From assembly GCA_004134985.1 (NCBI GenBank), contig REGQ01000003.1, positions 19,796 to 83,795 of the forward strand: 64,000 nt of DNA. Direction: 5' to 3'. Below the pieces are notes generated by a model, which worked only from the letters and a program-made list of their open reading frames with translations, did no database searches and was not told the origin of the DNA. Source of the stretch: Paenibacillaceae bacterium. GTDB taxonomy: Bacteria > Bacillota > Bacilli > Paenibacillales > Paenibacillaceae. The position numbers and the translations under genes were made by a program. The stretch's first letter is position 1. The number at the start of each line of letters is the position of its first letter. This document shows, piece after piece, positions 8,528 through 16,951 of the stretch.

Positions 8528-8648
8528 AGCGCTCCTCCTTTCCAATCTTGCGCTTGAATCTTTCAATTTCGGCTTTATTGCTGAGAATGCGCTGCCCCTT
8601 CGCTTATCACTCACCACCTCCTCAAGATGAATTTTTTACTCAACGAAC

Positions 8649-8677
8649 AATTAATTTGTCTGCCAGATAAATTAATT
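8649..8677 (-). promoter_or_regulatory. Palindrome, probable ROK repressor operator
   Basis: Arms AATTAATTTGTC and GATAAATTAATT surround TGCCA, one mismatch in 12. The core TTAATTTGTC...GATAAATTAA has the same 25-bp architecture as XylR operators of Bacillus (TTAGTTTGTT...AACAAACTAA). It lies in the transcribed leader of the sugar operon, next to a divergent ROK regulator gene. Confidence 0.7.
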
Positions 8678-8689
8678 AAACGGGATAAA

Positions 8690-8704
8690 AGTTAGCGCTT
8701 TCAT
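8690..8704 (-). promoter_or_regulatory. cre box (CcpA site)
   Basis: On the minus strand ATGAAAGCGCTAACT fits the cre consensus WTGNAANCGNWNNCW at every defined position. It begins about 13 bases downstream of the -10 box of the operon promoter, a roadblock position for CcpA repression. Confidence 0.75.
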
Positions 8705-8716
8705 GAATTTAAGTTT

Positions 8717-8745
8717 ATTATATTTAGCGTACTAATATTTGTCAA
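8717..8745 (-). promoter_or_regulatory. Sigma-A promoter of the sugar ABC operon
   Basis: On the minus strand TTGACA (8740-8745) and TATAAT (8717-8722) match the consensus exactly with a 17-bp spacer. Confidence 0.88.
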
Positions 8746-8899
8746 CGAAAATTCTATAAGATTTTTCCAATGAGGGATAATTGTCAACTGAACATACTTA
8801 ATAAATCCTTATTCACAAAGGTTTTACTGTCTTTTTGTTTACAAAGAAATGAACACCCAAAACAGCTACCTTCTGCTGCCGCACCACGATTGCATGCCG

Positions 8900-8928
8900 T
8901 TGACAGCATAGACAAACCGACCTATAAT
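8900..8928 (+). promoter_or_regulatory. Sigma-A promoter of the ROK regulator gene
   Basis: TTGACA (8900-8905) and TATAAT (8923-8928) with a 17-bp spacer, a perfect consensus, 135 bases upstream of the regulator start. Confidence 0.85.
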
Positions 8929-8938
8929 TGAAATAGTA

Positions 8939-8962
8939 AATAATTGGTTTTTGATAATTATT
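8939..8962 (+). promoter_or_regulatory. Possible autoregulatory operator of the ROK gene
   Basis: Arms AATAATT (8939-8945) and AATTATT (8956-8962) form an AT-rich inverted repeat starting just after the -10 box. A further half-site-like AATTAATTG lies at about 8974. Weaker than the site at 8649-8677. Confidence 0.4.
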
Positions 8963-9068
8963 CCATCAGTAAAATTAATTGTTTTTTACCGTGCTGTATG
9001 CGTTAGAGAAGCGGCCGTGTCGCAATTTGTATTACATTCTTAAACATCCTTGAAATCGGAGAATGATG

Positions 9069-10193
9069 ATGAACAAAATCGGAAATCAGCAAATGCTTAG
9101 AGAACTTAATAAATCGACGCTGCTTAACTCGCTGTTTTTTAATGGCCCGATTTCTCGGGTCGACTTGTCAAGGCAAACCAAGCTTAGCCCGACAACCGTT
9201 TCGGTATTAATCGAGGAATTGATTCAGGAAGGCATTGTGCATGAAATCGGCACAACCGGCACCGGAGTTGGCAGGAAGATGATGATGCTTGCCATTAATG
9301 CGCAAGGGGGGTATGTCATTGGCCTGGACCTTTCCACTGCCCCGGCGCGATGCGTTCTCTTGAACTTGAACGGAGAATTCATTACCAGCCAAGGTCTGAA
9401 ACCGCTCATTGGCGAGCAGCAGCTTCGTTACGAACTGCCAGAACATATCTCCAGCTTTATTGAGAAACAGGAAATTCCGCGTCACCTGGTCAAGCGGATC
9501 GGCATTTCAATTCCCGGCAGGCTGGACGATGTGCAAAACGTCATCCTCGCGTCCGCCTATTTGAAAGTCCGGGAGTTCCCGCTGCTTTCCTACCTGGAGG
9601 AAGCCATGTCGATTCCTGTGCTGCTGACGAATGATCTTGACGCCGCCGGTTTTGCAGAACGATTCAGCGGCTCAGCAAAGGGAGATCATACGACCATTTT
9701 TATTATTATTGAACGGGGCACAGGGGCAGGGCTTGTGTTGAACGATCAAATTTACCACGGCTCCCGAGGGACGGCTGGCCGAATTCAAAGTTTTGACTCG
9801 CTCTGCATTCACCCATTCTCTGACCAGTTGAAAAAGGATTTCCCTGATATCTTTAATGAATTGTCGCCAGAAGAAACGATTCAGAACTTCGTCGAGCTGG
9901 CATTGGAGAGAACGGCTCCTTTCGACCATATGGCCGAACGGATTATTGGCATTATTGCCGATTACTGCGGCAAAACGCTGCAGATGCTGAACCCGCAAAA
10001 ACTGATTCTCGGCGGCTGGATTACAAGCAACGGACTGTTCTTTGAAAAGCTTGTGCAAGCCATCCACCGCAGTGAAAACTCGGTACACAGCCCAACGCCT
10101 GTCGTTGCATCGCACTGGAAAAAATACGGCTCCGCGATGGGAGCCGCCACGCTGGGCTTGCATGAAATTTTCAAGAAGAAATCGGTCCACTAG
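9069..10193 (+). CDS. ROK family transcriptional regulator (XylR/NagC-type)
   Basis: About 374 residues. The N-terminal winged helix-turn-helix covers residues 10-70 (ISRVDLSRQTKLSPTTVSVL), followed by the ROK sugar-kinase-like domain starting VIGLDLSTAPARCVLL. The kinase-like fold of such repressors binds a sugar inducer. The classical zinc motif CxCGxxGCxE of ROK proteins is absent; the corresponding place reads RIQSFDSLCIHPF. Three ATGs stand in tandem at 9063, 9066 and 9069; the third is best spaced (7) from GGAG. Divergent from the sugar ABC operon it presumably represses. Confidence 0.88.
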   Translation: MNKIGNQQMLRELNKSTLLNSLFFNGPISRVDLSRQTKLSPTTVSVLIEELIQEGIVHEIGTTGTGVGRKMMMLAINAQGGYVIGLDLSTAPARCVLLNLNGEFITSQGLKPLIGEQQLRYELPEHISSFIEKQEIPRHLVKRIGISIPGRLDDVQNVILASAYLKVREFPLLSYLEEAMSIPVLLTNDLDAAGFAERFSGSAKGDHTTIFIIIERGTGAGLVLNDQIYHGSRGTAGRIQSFDSLCIHPFSDQLKKDFPDIFNELSPEETIQNFVELALERTAPFDHMAERIIGIIADYCGKTLQMLNPQKLILGGWITSNGLFFEKLVQAIHRSENSVHSPTPVVASHWKKYGSAMGAATLGLHEIFKKKSVH

Positions 10194-10306
10194 CGTTTGG
10201 CCCCGCATAATGCGACAGCCGCTATCGCCACGACCAAGCAGCGCCATACCACTACGGAGCGGCATGGCGCGCTGCGCCACAGGTGGCAACCCCCACCCGT
10301 ACGGCG

Positions 10307-10945
10307 CTATTCCTTAATAACCAGTCCGAGAAACCGGGCGAATAAAGCGGCCTGATCCGGGGCGATAACACAGCCGGGCAGGTCGTCCATATTGACCATC
10401 AATCCATCAATTTCACAACTGCTCAAATCGATCCCCTGCAGTTTCGTTCGCAGCATTTCCGCCTTTGGCATTTTGCAGCGGTCATATTGCACGGACACCA
10501 GCTTGGATTCGGTGAAATCCGCGCTGCCCAGTAAACAGTCCTCGAACACTCCCTGCTTCCAGTCCGAAAACCGGAATTGCGCATAGGTGCTATTGCAATC
10601 GGTAAACTTGACGCCGCGCATCACCGATTCATTCATAATCGTGCCCACCAGCTTGCAGTTGACAAACTCCACCCGGTGCATCAGCACCCCTGTGAAATCT
10701 GCATTGCATAGATCGCAGCGCTCAAACTTCACATCCGTCAACTCAAGCTTCTGCAGCGACGTCCGTTGGAAAGTTGCATTTTTAAACACCACCGTGTTGA
10801 ACGACACGACAGAAGCTTCCCCATCATCAAAAGCAGTGTCGGCAACCAAGCCGCCGCTGAATGTCCGCTCCCCCCACTCTGCTGCAGGCGGAAGCGTTAA
10901 CCGCTCCAGTTCTTGCGGCAGTACAGGCGCCTTTAATTTTTTCAC
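10307..10945 (-). CDS. Pentapeptide-repeat protein
   Basis: A 212-residue protein whose residues about 50-185 are pentapeptide repeats of the A(D/N)LXX/F type (for example FERCDLCNADFTG and DCLLGSADFTESKL), predicting a right-handed quadrilateral beta-helix. The length and the C-terminal DLSSCEIDGL...LLG-like end resemble the Gram-positive Qnr/McbG-like group, which can mimic DNA and protect gyrase, but no function can be assigned here. The start is GTG at 10945, with AAAGGAG 12 bases upstream. It is cotranscribed with, and 28 bases downstream of, the exonuclease gene. Confidence 0.85.
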   Translation of the reverse strand: MKKLKAPVLPQELERLTLPPAAEWGERTFSGGLVADTAFDDGEASVVSFNTVVFKNATFQRTSLQKLELTDVKFERCDLCNADFTGVLMHRVEFVNCKLVGTIMNESVMRGVKFTDCNSTYAQFRFSDWKQGVFEDCLLGSADFTESKLVSVQYDRCKMPKAEMLRTKLQGIDLSSCEIDGLMVNMDDLPGCVIAPDQAALFARFLGLVIKE

Positions 10946-10973
10946 GTTGGTCCCCGCTCCTTTAATTTGCTGC

Positions 10974-11588
10974 TTATTTATATCGGTTCTCGGTAGGGAA
11001 GAGATCCGCATAGGACGGCGCCCAGCGAGGCGGCCCATACTTCTTCAAATAGCCCAACCTGTTTATGTATTTCGTAACATCCACTTCCTGTGTGAACCGC
11101 TGGTAAATCTCCCAGCAAGCATAGACATCATTCATCGCTCTGTGAGCGCCTTCCAGTGTAATCGCGTATTGGTCGCATGTATCTTTTAACGTATACGGAT
11201 AGTATAGCAGCTCCCGGCTGATGGTCAGTGTATCGATAAAAGGATTCACAAAGCTGCGGCCTGCCAAACGCATCAGTGTATGATGCAGGAAGGACAGATC
11301 AAACGCAGCATTGTGCGCCACCAGCACGCTGTCTTTTAGCAGCCGATTCAATATTCTGAACGCCGTATCCTCCGATAGCCCGTCTGCCAAATCCTCTTGC
11401 TGAATGCCTGTCAATTCTACTATTTTAGGCGCGAGCACCCCGTCAAACTGCACAAGCGTCGAGAATTCGCTAACCACTTTATTCCCTTTGCACCTGATCG
11501 CTGCAATTTCAATCACGCGGTCTCTATCCCCATGCAACCCTGATGTCTCAAAATCGAAAACCGTTATATATGGATAGGTTTTGTCCAT
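10974..11588 (-). CDS. DnaQ-like 3'-5' exonuclease (DEDDh)
   Basis: A 204-residue protein with all DEDDh motifs: FDFETSG (residues about 11-17, Exo I), VAHNAAFD (about 93-100, Exo II) and AHRAMNDV (about 150-157, Exo III with the catalytic His). It resembles the epsilon/PolC exonuclease domain as a stand-alone protein, so it probably trims 3' ends in DNA repair or RNA turnover. AAAGGAG precedes the ATG by about 8 bases. The pentapeptide-repeat gene follows in the same direction. Confidence 0.9.
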   Translation of the reverse strand: MDKTYPYITVFDFETSGLHGDRDRVIEIAAIRCKGNKVVSEFSTLVQFDGVLAPKIVELTGIQQEDLADGLSEDTAFRILNRLLKDSVLVAHNAAFDLSFLHHTLMRLAGRSFVNPFIDTLTISRELLYYPYTLKDTCDQYAITLEGAHRAMNDVYACWEIYQRFTQEVDVTKYINRLGYLKKYGPPRWAPSYADLFPTENRYK

Positions 11589-11913
11589 AATCAGGCTCCT
11601 TTCCCAGTCTTTCTTCTCTTGTATAGTATTCGATAAAAAAGGAGGGACACCTTTTTTCCCCGATCCACCTCCCAGTACCCGCTTTTTTTGTTATAATTAA
11701 CCTCTCTAGCTGCCCAATGAATCCGATCTGCCAAGGAACCGTCCGGGCATTTGGCAACAAGCGGCATTCCACTGAAGTTTTTGGATGATTTTATCCCCGT
11801 AATAGAAATTTGAACGCCTTACTAAATCCCGATACTATTTCTACAATTAAAAGACAGGTATAAACGGCTTCGCCGTCTTGGACGAAAACCGATCCTGAGG
11901 AGGTCCTTGAATC
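11589..11913. other. Gene-free intergenic region
   Basis: The region separates the divergent exonuclease and amino-sugar operon. It contains a small AAAAAAGG/CCTTTTTT hairpin (11635-11657) and an AT-rich stretch around 11685-11700 that could hold the exonuclease promoter. No convincing gene or operator was seen. Confidence 0.5.
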
Positions 11914-13293
11914 ATGAAGAAAAGTTTGGCGCTGCTATTATTATTGATGGTCGCGTCCATGCTGCTCGCAGGCTGTGCCAACTCCGAAGAGGGGACAAAG
12001 CCGATGGTTAGCAGAGGACTGAAGGGAACGGGCAAAGAGCTTGCAGTCGCACAAACCAATCATGAACCGTTTGAAATTACCGTCCGCCACATCCAGGTCG
12101 GGGAATCCAAGAAGTTTCGGCTGGCTCTCCTCGAAGATGTCGTCAGAACAACCGAAGCCGCCATTCCCGGATTGAAGATCAAGCTGGACGGGGTTGACGG
12201 TGAAGTGAACCGGAAAGAAAGACTCCGGGGCGAGATGGCGACAGGCAAACCGCCAGAAGTATTCGATGTCATGGGCAGCCCTGATGCAGCCTTATATGCC
12301 AAGGAGGGACTGATGCTGGATCTGACTTCCATACTGGATGAGATGGACCTGACAGACAAGTTCACCACAATGGTCCCATTTACGCACGGGGGCAAAATAT
12401 ACGGCATTCCGATCGGGGGGTCGATTGAAGGGTACTTCTACAATAAGGAGTATTTCGCAGCCAAAGGGCTCGAAGTTCCGAAAACGCTTGCGGAGCTGGA
12501 TGATATCGCAGCCAAAATCAAGGCAGACGGCAAATACCCGTTCGCCCAGTCTTCCAAGGACGCGTGGATTCCATTGATGACCACCAACAATCTCTGGTCC
12601 TATTACGGCGGCCCCCAAATAACATATGGGCTTAAGACAGGGGAGACCAAATGGACCGATGAGCCGATTGTGCAAGGATTCGCCAAACATCAGGAATGGG
12701 TTGAGAAAGGCTACTTCAAAAAGGGCGAGCTCGGTTTCGAATATACAGATATGCGAAACCAGATCATCACTGGCGAAGCCATTATGATGATGGATGGCTC
12801 CTGGGCCAATTCCGTGTTCAGAGATCCGGAGCAGGCGGGCGGCATGGTCGGCAAAATCGGTTTTTTCAATATGCCGCCGCTGCATGAAGGCGACCCGATT
12901 GTCGTCATGCAGGATGCCAACAATGGATACGGCTTCTCCAGCGCTGTCGCTGACGACCCCCGCAAGCTGCTGGCCGTCAAGGAGTTCATCAAAAATATGT
13001 GGACGGAAGAAATGCAGCTGCGCGGCTTGCAGGAAGACGGGGTGCTCCCTGCAATGAAGATGGATCTGGCGCAGATGCAGACCGCATCCGATGACCCGCT
13101 AATGCAGGAAATAATTAAGGCAACAAGTGAAATCGGCACCTCCTTCCCCGCGTTCGACGCGCTTGTGCAGGCCGAAGTTAATATCGCGCTCAGCACAGGT
13201 CTTCAACAGGTGATCAGCGGCGAGCTTGACGCTGCGAAGATGCTCGAAAATGTGCAGGCCATTCAGGAGGAAGCCAATGCAGCTGCACAATAG
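11914..13293 (+). CDS. Extracellular sugar-binding lipoprotein (family 1), amino-sugar locus
   Basis: A 459-residue substrate-binding protein. The signal peptide (residues 1-20) ends in the lipobox LLAGC. The mature part has the family-1 pattern, with YGIPIGGSIEGYFYNKEYF around residue 160. GAGGAGG precedes the ATG. It opens an operon of two permeases, a histidine kinase, a response regulator and a GH3 beta-N-acetylhexosaminidase-like enzyme; the last suggests a GlcNAc-containing disaccharide or muropeptide as ligand (inference). No ATPase gene is present. Confidence 0.9.
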   Translation: MKKSLALLLLLMVASMLLAGCANSEEGTKPMVSRGLKGTGKELAVAQTNHEPFEITVRHIQVGESKKFRLALLEDVVRTTEAAIPGLKIKLDGVDGEVNRKERLRGEMATGKPPEVFDVMGSPDAALYAKEGLMLDLTSILDEMDLTDKFTTMVPFTHGGKIYGIPIGGSIEGYFYNKEYFAAKGLEVPKTLAELDDIAAKIKADGKYPFAQSSKDAWIPLMTTNNLWSYYGGPQITYGLKTGETKWTDEPIVQGFAKHQEWVEKGYFKKGELGFEYTDMRNQIITGEAIMMMDGSWANSVFRDPEQAGGMVGKIGFFNMPPLHEGDPIVVMQDANNGYGFSSAVADDPRKLLAVKEFIKNMWTEEMQLRGLQEDGVLPAMKMDLAQMQTASDDPLMQEIIKATSEIGTSFPAFDALVQAEVNIALSTGLQQVISGELDAAKMLENVQAIQEEANAAAQ

Positions 13294-13313
13294 CGAGCCT
13301 TAAGGAGGCATCC

Positions 13314-14201
13314 ATGAATACAGCGCTTAGAAATCCGCTGGTTTATCTTCTTTTCGTATTGCCAGCCTTGAGCTTGCTGATTGCTTTTTTTCTTTATCCG
13401 CTATTGACCGCATTCAACAACAGTCTTACGAGTTGGAATGGCATCTCGAGGACGATGACCTATATAGGAACAGATAATTATTCGCGGGCATTTCAAGACC
13501 CTCTCTTCTGGAGATCGGTGCGTAATAACCTCTGGTTCGTACTGTTCTCCTGCTGCGTGCAGGTGCCGGCAATTATTGTGCTGGCCCTGCTGGTTGCCAA
13601 GGTCAAACGTCTTAAAGGCCTTTACAAAACAGCGGTCTTCCTGCCCACCATGCTATCCACGGCAGTTGTCGGCATTGTGTGGGGATTTGTCTATCATCCC
13701 GACCTTGGCCTGCTAAATAATTTGCTGGGCAGCTTCGGAATTGCACCTGTCTATTGGCTGTCAGACAGAAACTGGGCAATGCTCGCAGTATTGATCACGA
13801 ACGCCTGGCAGTGGGCAGGGTTCTACGTTGTGATGGTGCTGGCGGCCATCGTCGCCATTCCGAAGGAACTGGACGAAGCGGCGGCAATTGATGGGGCGAA
13901 CGGCATCCAGCGGGCAAGCAAAATTACAATCCCGCTCATTGCGCCAGTAATTTCAGTCGTCATTATGCTGAGCATTGCCGGGGCGATGAAAGCGGCGGAT
14001 ATTGTACTCGTGATGACCAAGGGCGGGCCCGCTGGCGCAACCGACGTGATGGCCACCTATATGATTCGCTACGCGATCACCAGCTTCAAGCATGGATTCG
14101 GCAGTTCGATTGCCGTGCTAATCTGTTGCTTCACCCTCATCATCATTGCAGTATATCAATCTCTGATTGCTGCGCGGCTTGGAAGGGCGGAGCACGAATG
14201 A
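13314..14201 (+). CDS. CUT1 sugar ABC permease (MalF/UgpA-like)
   Basis: A 295-residue protein with six membrane segments and the EAA loop DEAAAIDGANGIQRASKI (near residue 187). TAAGGAGG precedes the ATG by 6 bases. The stop codon overlaps the start of the next permease (ATGA, 14198-14201), indicating coupled translation of the heterodimer. Confidence 0.92.
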   Translation: MNTALRNPLVYLLFVLPALSLLIAFFLYPLLTAFNNSLTSWNGISRTMTYIGTDNYSRAFQDPLFWRSVRNNLWFVLFSCCVQVPAIIVLALLVAKVKRLKGLYKTAVFLPTMLSTAVVGIVWGFVYHPDLGLLNNLLGSFGIAPVYWLSDRNWAMLAVLITNAWQWAGFYVVMVLAAIVAIPKELDEAAAIDGANGIQRASKITIPLIAPVISVVIMLSIAGAMKAADIVLVMTKGGPAGATDVMATYMIRYAITSFKHGFGSSIAVLICCFTLIIIAVYQSLIAARLGRAEHE

Positions 14202-15049
14202 GCGCGCCCAAGCGCCGTCCGAGCGTATATTTTACAAGAACGGCGCCGCATCTGCTATTGATGGCTTACCTCATCGTCGTTTTGTACCCGTTCGTGTTCG
14301 TGCTCTTCTCCTCCGTCAAAACCAACAATCAGGAGATCGCCGGCAATCCGTTCGGACTGCCCGACCTGATCGTATTCGACAACTATGTGAATGCCTGGGT
14401 CAATGCCAAAATCAACACCTATTTCTTCAACAGTCTGTATATCGGCACATTGGCCGCCTGCCTCTCCATTCTGCTTGCTGCCATGCTCGCCTTCGCTGTC
14501 ACCCGGATGCGGTATAGGCGAATCAGCGCCATTGTGTTCCAGCTTGTGTTGATCGGCATGCTCATCCCGAACAACTCGCTGCTGCTTCCCATCTACAGCA
14601 TGTTGGGCAAGCTCGGCATACTCAATACCCATATGGCGCTATTGCTGCCTTATGCGGCCAACGCAATCCCATTCTCGGTCATCATTCTGGCGGCGTTCAT
14701 GCGCTCGATTCCAGGAGAGATCGAGGAAGCCGCCGTAATTGACGGATTGAGCTCCGCAGGGCTGTTTGGTAAAATTATGATACCAGTTACGATTCCTGCA
14801 ATTGTTACCGTATTCATCATAAATTTCCTGGGCAACTGGAATGAGTTCCTCCTCGCCAATTACTTCTTGTCCAGCGATCATTTGAAAACGCTGCCCGTTG
14901 GCATGGTCGGGTTCAGAGACATCTACAATACCAACTATGCTCAAATGGCAGCAGGCATTGTATTCAGCGTGCTTCCTGTGTTAATGATGTATCTCCTATT
15001 GCAAAAGAAGATTATTGAAGGCGTAACGGCTGGCAGTGTTAAAGGATAG
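14198..15049 (+). CDS. CUT1 sugar ABC permease (MalG/UgpE-like)
   Basis: A 283-residue membrane protein with six segments, the EAA loop EEAAVIDGLSSAGLFGKI (near residue 180), and the usual C-terminus KKIIEGVTAGSVKG. The start at 14198 overlaps the previous stop; a longer frame opening at 14126 has no ribosome site and would overlap the upstream gene by 76 bases. Partner of the permease at 13314. Confidence 0.92.
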   Translation: MSAPKRRPSVYFTRTAPHLLLMAYLIVVLYPFVFVLFSSVKTNNQEIAGNPFGLPDLIVFDNYVNAWVNAKINTYFFNSLYIGTLAACLSILLAAMLAFAVTRMRYRRISAIVFQLVLIGMLIPNNSLLLPIYSMLGKLGILNTHMALLLPYAANAIPFSVIILAAFMRSIPGEIEEAAVIDGLSSAGLFGKIMIPVTIPAIVTVFIINFLGNWNEFLLANYFLSSDHLKTLPVGMVGFRDIYNTNYAQMAAGIVFSVLPVLMMYLLLQKKIIEGVTAGSVKG

Positions 15050-15127
15050 CCGCTTGAATGGCGATCCGGCTTTTCCGCCTCCCTTATCGCATAATCGACC
15101 GTATTTTCTGACAGGGGGATGCTGCCA

Positions 15128-16951
15128 ATGAACCTGCGAATCAAACTATTAACAGCTTTTCTGTCGCTTGTCATCATCCCGCTGTTCATTCTCGGCATCA
15201 TTACCTTTTTCGTAACGTTCCGCTCTATTGAGCTCAAGTACACGCAGCAGGCAGAGTACTCGCTTAAAGCGATCGGTTACAGCATACAGAATGTATTCTA
15301 CGAAATTAACAATGTGACCGACAACGGGATTGCCAAGGGGGTCTTTCAGGAGGCGCTGCTGGCGAACGATCCGGATGCGCAGGATTTGACGGCGTCGACC
15401 CAATTGGAGCTCAATGCCAATCAGAAAAACTTCCGTTCCCTGCTCTACACCCATCCCGCGATCGACTATGCCTTTTTGTATAATGTGCAAGGCCATACGG
15501 ATTCGAATGTCATTACGATATTCAATAAGGAAAACTATCAAACGCTGCCCTATGAGAAATTCAGAGAGCATCCGCTTTACGATCAAGTCATTTCACTCAA
15601 GGGAATGCCCAAATGGATTGCTCCCTACGAATACCCCGACTTGACCGGATCAGACAAAGTATTCGCCCAAATCCGGCTGATCAAAAATTTGAACAATTTC
15701 AAAAGCGTTGGCATTCTCGTCGTGCAGATTAAAAACTGGGAGTTTGAAAAGGTGTTCCAAAATTTGAAGCTTGGCAGCAACATGAAGGACACCCGGTTCA
15801 TGCTCGTTAACGATGAGGGCCTGGTGCTCTATGACTTTCAGTCGGAGCTCGATGGACAGTCGATCCAGCCGCATATCCGAAAGAAGCTTCACTTCACAGA
15901 AGACTACCAAAGCTTCAAGGAGGTGTTCGACGGACAGGAGAGCGTTATTGCGGTCTATAAGCTGAAAGATTATCCATGGCGGCTTGTCTCCGTTACCTCC
16001 TGGCGCTATCTCTCTCAGGAAGTCACAACGTTCGGCAAGTGGTTTGCCGCGATTATCCTCGTCTGCGTGCTCACCGCCATGCTGTTCAACTTCCTGTTCA
16101 TGAACCGGATTACCGGCACCATCGGCGTCATCGTTAGGTTTATGCGCAAGGTGGAAGATGGCGACTTGAATGCCCGGGTCGATGAGAAGGGCGATGCTGA
16201 ACTGCTGCTGCTGCAGAAGGGCTTTAACAATCAAATGGACAAAATCAATGCGTTGTTCGATCAGGTCAAACGGGAACAGCTCCAGAAGGCCAATGCTGAG
16301 CTGCGTGTTCTGCAGGCGCAGATTAAACCTCATTTCCTGTTCAATACATTGGAATCGATCAATGTGCTTGCCGTGCAAAATGAAGGGCGGAAGGTAAGTG
16401 AGATGGTTATCCGGCTCGCCAGCATTTTGCGCATCAGTATCAATGACAAGGAAGAAATCGGGTTAGGGCTGGAAGTCGAGCATTTGCGCAGTTATCTGGA
16501 AATTCAAAAATTCAGATTTGAAGATTTGTTCGAATACGATATCGATATTCCGGAGGAAATGATGAGCTGCATGCTGCCGAAGCTGACCCTTCAGCCGCTG
16601 GTAGAAAATAGCATTCAGCATGGTTTTGAAGGCATAGATTATAAAGGAACGATCAAGGTGAGGGGCATCATTGAGCATGACCGGATGCTGCTGCGGGTGG
16701 AGGACAACGGGATCGGAATGACGAGCGAGCAGCTCACCTCCCTGTTGTATGTGGATCATGACGACCCTGCCGCGCAATCGCTGGAACCCTACCCAAGCCA
16801 TGAAAGACGAGGGCTTGGCTTGCGAAGCGTCTCCGACCGCCTCCGGTACGGTTATGGCAGCAAGTATGGTTTGCTCATCTGCTCGCAGCCTGGGCAGGGG
16901 ACGATTATTCAATGTGTCATTCCAAAACAAGACTGGGGTGATGGACGATGA
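15128..16951 (+). CDS. Sensor histidine kinase, YesM-type
   Basis: About 607 residues. Membrane segments at roughly 8-30 and 298-320 enclose an extracellular sensor domain; a HAMP segment follows. The HisKA_4-type phosphoacceptor region QIKPHFLFNTL has its His near residue 402; the ATPase domain shows ENSIQHGFEG (N box) and VEDNGIGM (G1 box), then GLGLRSV. The ATG at 15128 is preferred to one at 15119 because AGGGGG lies 9 bases upstream. The stop overlaps the response regulator start (ATGA). It probably senses the sugar imported by this locus. Confidence 0.92.
   Translation: MNLRIKLLTAFLSLVIIPLFILGIITFFVTFRSIELKYTQQAEYSLKAIGYSIQNVFYEINNVTDNGIAKGVFQEALLANDPDAQDLTASTQLELNANQKNFRSLLYTHPAIDYAFLYNVQGHTDSNVITIFNKENYQTLPYEKFREHPLYDQVISLKGMPKWIAPYEYPDLTGSDKVFAQIRLIKNLNNFKSVGILVVQIKNWEFEKVFQNLKLGSNMKDTRFMLVNDEGLVLYDFQSELDGQSIQPHIRKKLHFTEDYQSFKEVFDGQESVIAVYKLKDYPWRLVSVTSWRYLSQEVTTFGKWFAAIILVCVLTAMLFNFLFMNRITGTIGVIVRFMRKVEDGDLNARVDEKGDAELLLLQKGFNNQMDKINALFDQVKREQLQKANAELRVLQAQIKPHFLFNTLESINVLAVQNEGRKVSEMVIRLASILRISINDKEEIGLGLEVEHLRSYLEIQKFRFEDLFEYDIDIPEEMMSCMLPKLTLQPLVENSIQHGFEGIDYKGTIKVRGIIEHDRMLLRVEDNGIGMTSEQLTSLLYVDHDDPAAQSLEPYPSHERRGLGLRSVSDRLRYGYGSKYGLLICSQPGQGTIIQCVIPKQDWGDGR

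Noticed and set aside
10200-10306. GC-rich hairpin after the ROK gene as a terminator
   Set aside because: The arms GCAGCGCCAT/ATGGCGCGCTGC are imperfect and no T-tract follows, so it is not called.
14126-14197. Upstream extension of the second permease of the amino-sugar locus
   Set aside because: No ribosome site; the ATGA overlap at 14198 is typical for coupled permeases.
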